Positions 23,101 through 32,100 of a stretch of 64,000 bases of DNA are shown piece after piece. A program made the translations under genes and the position numbers. Origin of the DNA: Alitta virens (Eukaryota > Annelida > Polychaeta > Phyllodocida > Nereididae); assembly GCA_932294295.1 (NCBI GenBank), contig OW028582.1, forward strand, positions 39,338,204 to 39,402,203. Reading direction: 5' to 3'. The first letter of the stretch is position 1. Each line of letters starts with the position of its first letter. Under the pieces are notes generated by a model, which did not search any database, was not told the origin of the DNA, and saw nothing but the letters and a program-made list of their open reading frames with translations.

Positions 23101-26100
23101 CCAGTGGTCAGGTGATCTAGATTTTGGAAGTCGTTTGTTAGTAAATCTACAGATTGTTATTAAAGTATGTGGCCATCTTAGTGAACATAAGAATGCCTTT
23201 TCTTTGTCATAATACTCAACTTACTGTAGTCGTATGTCTTTATCAATACTCTCCATTGATTCCAGAATCGCTTCGCTAACCTCCCTTGCCACGGTGTAAC
23301 GTTGGTCTGTGTGCCTCTCTATGTCACCTGCAGGCAATTCAAGTAATATGAATAAAAATTAACACAATAATTCTGTATGTTAATATTTCCTGAATTTACA
23401 TATCTTTATACAGAGATATAATTGTCTAAAATTCTAACAATCTTGCCAAAGCAATAGACTCAGACTCAGTTTATTTTCACAAATAGTACAGGTTAGAGAG
23501 ATGAAAATTGTCAATTACAAGGTTACCTTTAGTTCTGAAGAGCAGGTGGACATTCTTGGACCCACCGCAGAGGACATACTCTCCGTTAAATTTCCTGACA
23601 CTAAAATGTGCAGCTTCTCCATTAGCTTTCCTTGTGGCTATGACCTTCTGGGCTTCCTCGATCGGCTGAAATTCAATTCACTTCTGAATTTAGTATCAAG
23701 CACATGGCAACTTATTTTGGTTCTTCATAGTCGAGTCAATCCCAGTCATAACTATGATAGAGTTAACCAAAGTTTGGACATGACAAAGCAACAGGACAGA
23801 TCAGATCATAAATACGACAGATCAGATCATAAATACTTAAACACTGAATATGTCACTGAAAACACTCATAGTAACAAGATAAATCATCAAAAACAATAGA
23901 CACAATATAAGTTCTGATCTATTGACTGGAACTGTTTGTTGCTTTTATTGAGCGGTGGTCCCAAATCGATGTTTTTTTATTTTTTTTTTTTATTTGTAAT
24001 ATGTTTTACATGGGTACACACACTCGGTGGGACCGTTTTTCAGGTGGCCCATATAATAAAAAACAGCGTAAAAAACACAAATAAATTATATATATACAGG
24101 TATGTACATAAGAACGTTAAAAATATTACTGATGAGCTCAACTGGGTACTAGCTAAAGTATATCTTTGCTTTACATTTGAATAAATTTACATTATTACAA
24201 TCTTTCAATTCTTCTGGTAAGCTATTCCATATAACTGATGCCCTATATAAAAATGATCTTTTAAAGTACTGGGTATGACACTCTGGTATAACAACATTTG
24301 ATGAATTTGCTAGTCTAGTATTAACCTCATGAACATCACAAGCCATTACAATTGAGTTTACTAAATGCAATGGAGCATTCCCATGAATACAATTATACAT
24401 GTGTATACTTAAGAAATAATTAATTCGTTCTTGTATATTTTGCCATTTCAATGATTTAACTAAGGTAATACCTCTAATATTGATGATATCAAAACAGCCA
24501 GTAATTAGTCTTGCGGCTCTGTTTTGTAACCTCTGAATAATATTTACATTTACATCTGTGCAACCCCATACGGTGCAGGCATAATCAAATAATGGTAGTA
24601 CATACATTTTATAAGTAAGTTCAAGTAGGTTTCTAGGTACAATGTGTCTTAATCGACCTAACCAAGCAAGTTTACCAGATATCTTTTTAACTATTTCTAG
24701 AATGTGTTTATCAAATTTTAAGTTTCTATCAACATGAACACCCAAATATTTTGTAACTGTAAGATTTTCAACAATTTGATCATTAAGCTTAACACATAAT
24801 ATATTTTGCTCATCACAATTAACCTGAGCATCTACTAACATGGATACTGTCTTATTTACATTGAGGGCTAAACAATTTGAAGTAAACCATGTTGCAGCCT
24901 TATTTACACAATCATTTAAATCATTATTTATATCCGAGACCTGTTTACCTTTACAATAAATTATAGTGTCGTCGGCATACATAGACAATCGGCCATCACC
25001 AATGAAGTTAGGCAGGTCATTTACAAAAATAGTAAATAATAAGGGACCAAGGTTAGAACCTTGGGGAACCCCAATATTAATATTTAATACATCAGACATT
25101 TCATTATTATAATAAACACTTTGGCATCTATCAGTGAGATACGACTTAAACCATTTAGACTCATTGTTTCTTATTCCATATTTTTCTAATTTAGCTATAA
25201 GAAGCTTATGATTAATAGTATCAAAACATTTGGATATATCAAGGAATGTAACTCCAGTTTTTAGATTATCATCAATATTCTGTAACCATTCATCAATAGT
25301 TGTATGTAGACAATTAGAAGTGGAGTGAAATTTCTTATAAGCATACTGGTCAAGCGAAATAAAGTCATGTGACACAAGATACGTTAACAATTGGTACTGA
25401 ATTTCTTTTTCAAACATTTTGGCTAAATGTCCTATAACCGAAATAGGTCTATAATTAGAACAATTTTTAACATCTCCTGAACCTTTATAAATAGGTGTAA
25501 CCCTAGAATATTTCCATTCCTTTGGTACAATAGCATACTGTAATGATATATTAAATAAATGAGTAAGTGATGGAGTTATATATGTAGCTGCTAATTTAAG
25601 TAGTTTACAATCAAATGTTAAAATATCCAATGAACTATTTGATCCTAAATTACAAAGTAACTTTTTAACAGAGATTTCCTCAACATTGTTAAATTTAAAT
25701 TCATATATACTGCTTTGACCCTTCCACATAACATTGTCAGGTACAGGCAAATGCTGTGTTGTAGTAATACCAACATTAGAAAAGAAATCATTGAACTCAC
25801 TAGCATTGTGACAATCATTGGACACATTTACATAAGTACTTTTTTTTCCAGAAAGTCTTTTAAGTTCATTCCATAAAACCTTTGGCTGGGATGAAGCTCC
25901 CTTATAAAGTTCATCATAATAAGCGTTCTTACTTTGTTGAATTCTAATTTCAATTTCTGCTTTGACAATTTTATATTCATCCATACAATCAATATCTGCA
26001 TACTTAACTGCTCGCTTATGCAGGAAATTTCTTTTATACATAAGTTTTAAAATTTCATTATTAACCCATGGTTTGTATCGATCTTTCATTCGTCTTATTC

Positions 26101-29100
26101 TAACAGGAGCATGCTTATTACATATTCTAATAAATTCTATTTTCCATTCATTCCATGCATTATCTACATTGGTGTTATTATAAATATTTTTGAAAATATC
26201 AGAGTTTTCTATATCATTAATGAAAGACACAGAATTGAAATTTTTGAAACATCTATATCTAATCTCATTATGTTTGTTTAATGTATCACCTTTCACAACA
26301 TCTATTGCTGTATAAACAAGATAATGATCACTTAAGGTGCATTCAAAAGTTCGCGTAAATTGATGTAACATTGGATGAGTACTAAGTATGACATCTATCA
26401 AAGTAGCAGATTTATCTGTTACACGTGTAAAATTGTGTACTAGTTGTGACATACCATTTAATTTTTCAATCATATACAGAGGATTTTGATAGAGATATTC
26501 ATCAAGAACATAATTATAATTTAAATCACCAATAAGTACTGTAACATGATTCTCAGCACATGCTTTTTCAAGAGTATCTAGTATACATTCGTAATAAACA
26601 TTGTTAGCACTAGGCGGTCTGTACATAGAACAAACAAGTAGGCTTTGACCTTTAAGTTTGAGTTGGATCCAGATACATTCTAATTCAGGCATTTCAAGAT
26701 CTATTCTTCTTTCACATTTCAGTTCTTTTTTTACATAAACAACAATGCCGCCGCCATGCCTATTTCTATGCTTTACATGTACGTTATAACCTGGTATCAT
26801 AACATCATTCATATTTATACTATCATCTAACCAGGATTCATTTATACAGAAAACATCAAATTTGGAATTATGAACTAGGAACTCAATTTCATGCATTTTG
26901 GGAAGTAAGCTTCTTACATTAAGATGACCCAAAGTTATACCATTTGCATTACTAACACATTTGCTAAGTTGTACATAAGAAAATGCATTGTTATTCAAAA
27001 TATTTGCATCAGTATCAGTTTCATCACAAGTATTACAGGGAATATTATGATTAAGTACACAGTCACTAGAACTACCAGAGGCACCAGTTGAGCTATCATC
27101 AGTGCTGATAAAAACAAAATCATCAACATTTTGATCATAAAATACAGATGATGAGGAATTTTCCTCAATAAAAGTTTTACTTAAAATGTCATCACAGCTT
27201 AGAGGTACATTATCACAGTTCACATAATTGTCATTTTTATAGTCCTTTATTAGCTCGGCGGCCTCAGGATCTTGGCCAAGAAATTATCTTCTATGCTGTC
27301 GATGGTGCTTTGCCTTGTGTCCTCTCGCATTACATTGGTTACAAACGACAGGTCTCGAGTGATGACAACTGTTCATGTTGTGACCTGGTTCATTGCATAG
27401 TCTGCAGCCATTACGGTTTATAACGACTTCATCCATGTTGGACCATCTTTGGGGTGCGTCACGACCATGATCATGCGAACGATGTTGGATATGATCATGT
27501 TGATTCTGGCGACGTGAATGGTAACCACCATTCCGGACTGCATCAGAGTAGGATCTTGTATTACGGCCATCATGGGTTACGTCTTGTACTCTTTCACACG
27601 GTTTGATGTTTAAATTTCGAACCAACTTGTTGACTGCGGGTTTTGTTATATTCGGACCTTGTCCCCAGAGATAGCCATCATTCACATCTCCATTCGATAA
27701 TGTGAAGATACTTGTGTTGTCAATGAAGGTTGCATCACAATCTTCGCACATGCTTTTTAAGGCCAGATTGAGGGGTTCAACTAAGTCCTTCGCATCATCA
27801 AGTCTTGGGCATACACTAGACACGATGACTTTGCTAGTGAGTGCCTTGCTGTTGTTTACTAGAACCTTGTAGCTTTCAATCACATCTGGGATCTTGGATG
27901 GGTCATCCTTGATTTCACTCAAGTTATTGGTGGCAACTACATGAGTGATGCTCTCAAATGACTCACCATGGTGTTTATCCAGTTCATCTTTCATGGTATT
28001 AACATTCGCCTCAGGTACACTAATTAACTCAGTGTTCTCTAATTTTTGTGGATCAACATCCTTCAACATCAAGTCACTGAGTACAAGATGACTCTTTGTT
28101 TTTTTCTTTTTTAGCTGAGATTTTAGTTCATTATTTTCTTGCTTAAGACTTTCACATTGTCTTTTAATTTCCTCAAGCTCATCCTTCAACTTCTGGAATT
28201 CAGCCAAATTGACTTCACATTTGTTTTTGTTCATCAAACTGCCAGAACACACCTTGCAAACGACAGAAGTTGTGGCCCTAATGCCAAGGCATGCATGATG
28301 GAATAGTTTTTGACAGAAAATACATTGCCCATTCTTCTTATTATCTTTTGGGCTCTCACAAGAGGGGTGGTAACATGACAGTACCTCATTATCTTCCTCA
28401 GATTGACTTGGTGACATGTTGGTGATTGGGGTGAACGATATTTGGTTTGTTTACTTTCTTAAATGTGCTTTGACAGCTCACTGGCGAGTGCGTTCACTGA
28501 AGCGTAACGATCTCTTAAAAGCTTCTAAATGTGCCAATATTCGTCTCAAAATGGTCAAATAATGTTACCAACGAAGTCTTGGACTGTTCTTGTAAAAGTT
28601 GAACACCTGAGTAGACCAATAGTTCGACAATTAATGTGTAAATATACAATTTTATGTTAATCGATATTACTATCATTTTTATTGACAGACAGACAGACAG
28701 AATTTTTTTTATTTATGCCATAAAAATCATAATAATACAATAACATATTGTCATATAAATATCGGCTCAGGCGATGCCCATTTTGCCTAAGTGTAGGCGC
28801 TGCCATAAGCACCCCGTTTAAATCATAAACTTCAAGTTAAGGTTACTGCCAAGAAAACAACAACAAAAAAATTACAAAACCTTACATAATAAGTGGAAAG
28901 GTGGAAAGGTGGAGCTTAAAGAGAGAAGCAGAAACCGCAAAAGAGGGAGTTGGGCTTATAACTGTATATTGCTGGTATGTTGGTTTTTACAGATATAGCA
29001 ATTGGCTATGTAACATTCACTATTGTACATATTTATTAAGTATTTTTTAGGTAGGAGGTATAACTAGTTTCGCTATGCGTATTAACTTTATCTAGGATAA

Positions 29101-32100
29101 ATGTTGGGGTAATGTTCAGAAGACCTGGCAGCTGATGACGTATGCAATTTTCAGCAAAGACATGATGTATTCTAGGGATGATATATATGCTTGAGTTCTA
29201 GTATTATATGGATGAGTAGTTTGTTGGAGAATGAGGAACTCTGGGCTGAAGAAATAAACTGGCACTGTATTTTTTGATAATTTGAAAAAAAACTTTAGTA
29301 ATTTCAATTTATAGATATCAGAATTCGTTATGTTTTTTGAAGAGTGGTTCACTGTGAGCATTATATTTACTTTTTGAGATTAATCTTATTGCTTTCTTTT
29401 GTGAGGTTAATAGACGGTTCGCACAATGGCCCCAGCATAATATTCCGTAATCTATATGGGAATTTATCAAAGCAAAGTAAAGTATTCTCATAGTATTTAC
29501 AGGTAAGTAATTCTTAACTTTACCTAATATCCCTATTGACTTTGAGATCTTTCTAGATATTTTGTTCAGATGTGCGTGCCATTTTAGATTATTGTCAAGT
29601 AGAATGCCAAGGAAATCAAATTCTTGCACATATTCAATGGTTTGGCCATTTATTTCTAAGTGTGGAGGCTGGACTATTCTATTGTGTGAGTGGAACAACA
29701 TACATTTAGTTTTAGGGACATTTAAGGACAATTTGTTTAAGTCTAGCCATTTACTGACGTTTGACAATTCTAATTTTATTTGGTTAGTTTCAATTGGGTT
29801 TCTAGTAGGAGTGAGAGACACAGAAAGTGTAGTATCATCAGCATAGCTGATTGTTTTAAAGAGATCTGATGATAATGACAGATCATTGATGTAAATGATA
29901 AATAAGAGGGGACCTAAAATTGAACCTTGTGGGACTCCTGTTGTTATGGACAATTCATCAGACTGATATTTTTCTATTTCAACATATTGTTTTCGGTCAT
30001 TTAGATAATTTTTCATTAGTTGATAAGCATTTTCTCTTAAGCCATAATACTAAAGTTTATATAAAAGAATGCTGTGATCTATGGTGTCGAAGGCTTTAGA
30101 TAAGTCAATAAAAATGTTCAGTGGTGTATTTTCTTTGTCCATATCTATAATTATACGATCTATTACTTCCAAGGCAGCTAGTTGAGTAGAGTGAAGTTCT
30201 CTGAAGCCATACTGGCTGTTATAATATAGTTTATTTGTTTTAAAGTGATGGTGGATCTGTTTGAATATAACCTTTTCAAAGATTTTAGAAAATGAATTTA
30301 GTAAGGAAATTGGCCTATAATTTGTAAGCAGGGTAGCATCATCTTTCTTAAATATAGGAGAAATTTTTGCAAGCTTAAGTTTAGAAGGAAATATACCAGT
30401 AGTTAAAGATTGATTAATTATAATGGTGAGTGGTTTACAGATTAAATCTTTGAGTTTTTTTATCAATATTGTAGATATTTTATCATGTCCAAAGCTAACT
30501 TTGGATTTTAAACTGTTTATTATGTTCAAAACTTCGTTTTCAGTTACAGTGTTAAATCTTAAGAAATGATTTGAGGGTTGTGTCAAGTATTGTTTGAAGT
30601 TTTCATCTGGAGGTGTTATTATCTTAGAAGCAAGATCAGGTCCGACATTAACAAAAAACTTATTGAATTCATTAGTCTTTCTATTTATTATTTCTTTTAT
30701 TGTGACCAATGTATTTTTTATATCATTTTGGAACTTTTTGAAGCGGTTGTGATAGTAATTAATTTTGGCTGCGCAAATATTTTTTTCAAAATTTTATTGT
30801 ATGTTTTTAAATCGATTTTTAGTTGTTCGTAGTTAGACGAGTCAAATGGTATTTTCAGCAGCTTAAGATAAAGTTTATCCCTAAAACAAATCGATTTAAT
30901 TATCCCATTTGTGATCTATTTACTGTTCTTATGTTTATGTTTATGAAATTTTACCAATCTAGTGGGCATATATTTTTCCATTGCTTCGTTTAGGACATTT
31001 TTAAGTATTTCATAGCTGATGTTTGGATCTGTGTTTAAATTTGGGTTTATATTGTTTGTTATTTCAGCATTCTGCAAGAAATTTTTAATTTTGGTGATAT
31101 TTTTATTACTATGTTTCGTAACTCTGACGTACTTGGTGGGTGGTTTCATTATTTTAAGATAATCCAGACAGACAAAACAAGGTTGGTGATCTGATAATTG
31201 GCAAGTAAGTATTCCGCTAGTTGTTTCTGAAAAGTCATTAGACAGACGGCATAAGAAATTATCAATAAGAGAACCACGATTTCTAGAAAAACGAGTGGGA
31301 AGAATAATTTTCGGAACTAGACTAATGTTCATAATTAACTCAAAGTATTCATTTATTATATTTCTATCATTAATTTTCAATAAGTCAATGTTAAAGTCAC
31401 CAGCTATAACCAGCTCACCCCTCAGATTACATACTGTTTCATTAAATTCATACATGAAATTTCTATAATTTTCAATAAGTTCTCTTGGAGGACGGTATAT
31501 GTTTCCTAATGTTAAAGCTTTATTCCAAGGAAATTTTATTTGAATAAATTGACATTCCCAAGAGCAACTTTGACTTGGGTTTACATTTATCAGTTCATAA
31601 ATTATATCACAGCTTAAATAAATGGCAAGGCCACTGTGCGAAGTTAATGAACAGGGCTGATTAATCAGAGTATTTCCTTCAATCTGCAGGTGTGAATCAC
31701 AGCGGCCACCAGCTAGCCAAGTCTCCTGAACACAAATAGCATCAAATTTACAATTATCTATTTTAAGTTGTTCTACATATATTCTTAATTGTTCAATTTT
31801 TGCATTTAAGCTCTGAATATTTAAACTGAGACATTTAAAAATATCTGTTTTCTGCTTTAATGTATCTATCAAGTTAGCGTGATCGACATAGGGAGAATTA
31901 TTTAACAATTGTGGCTCTTCATTGTCTTCATTATCTATATTGCTTTCAATTAATGAGTTCAAGGAAGTATAGTGCAAGCCTCCTATTGAGTTTAAAATTT
32001 CAATGTTATCTAATGGCATCATTACATGCAGGACAGCACATACCAGCAATATATAAACAAAAACCCCACCTGGTGATAATTAAAATAAACAGAAACAGAT

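Larger units (their letters stand above)
23970..28450 (-). mobile_element. Full-length CR1-like LINE with two intact ORFs, in an RNA ligase intron
   Basis: Minus-strand ORF1 (27284-28417) and ORF2 (24149-27223) are both open and 60 bases apart. The 3' end carries an A-rich tail near 23970-24000 (AATAAAAAAA words on the minus strand). The 5' end lies a little beyond 28417 and is not sharply defined. I did not find a clear target duplication. It occupies the intron between RNA ligase exons 32558-32713 and 23527-23665, in the same orientation as the gene. Both ORFs being intact suggests a young, possibly active copy. Confidence 0.88.
28690..32049 (-). mobile_element. Decayed LINE (EN-RT), same intron as the intact LINE
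   Basis: The endonuclease part is at 30916-32049 (CLSLNIQSLNAK, CVQETWL, YRPPRELI, VIAGDFNIDLL, LSDHQPC). The reverse transcriptase is split: 30050-30709 has SPIFKKDD, NYRPISLLNSFSKIFEK and FIDLSKAFDTIDH, then an in-frame TAG at 30050-30052. 29318-30016 continues in the same frame with GVPQGSILGPLLFIIYINDL and SYADDTTLS. A further frameshift near 29330-29350 moves the C-terminus to the frame at 29116-29361. Another frameshift separates EN from RT (30709-30916). The 3' end carries a (TCTG)n tail on the minus strand near 28686-28700. It is a dead copy of a family different from the neighbouring intact LINE. Confidence 0.85.

Noticed and set aside
23501..23899. 132-codon plus-strand frame
   Set aside because: It is antisense to the RNA ligase exon 23527-23665, which has matched splice sites and ligase motif I on the minus strand.
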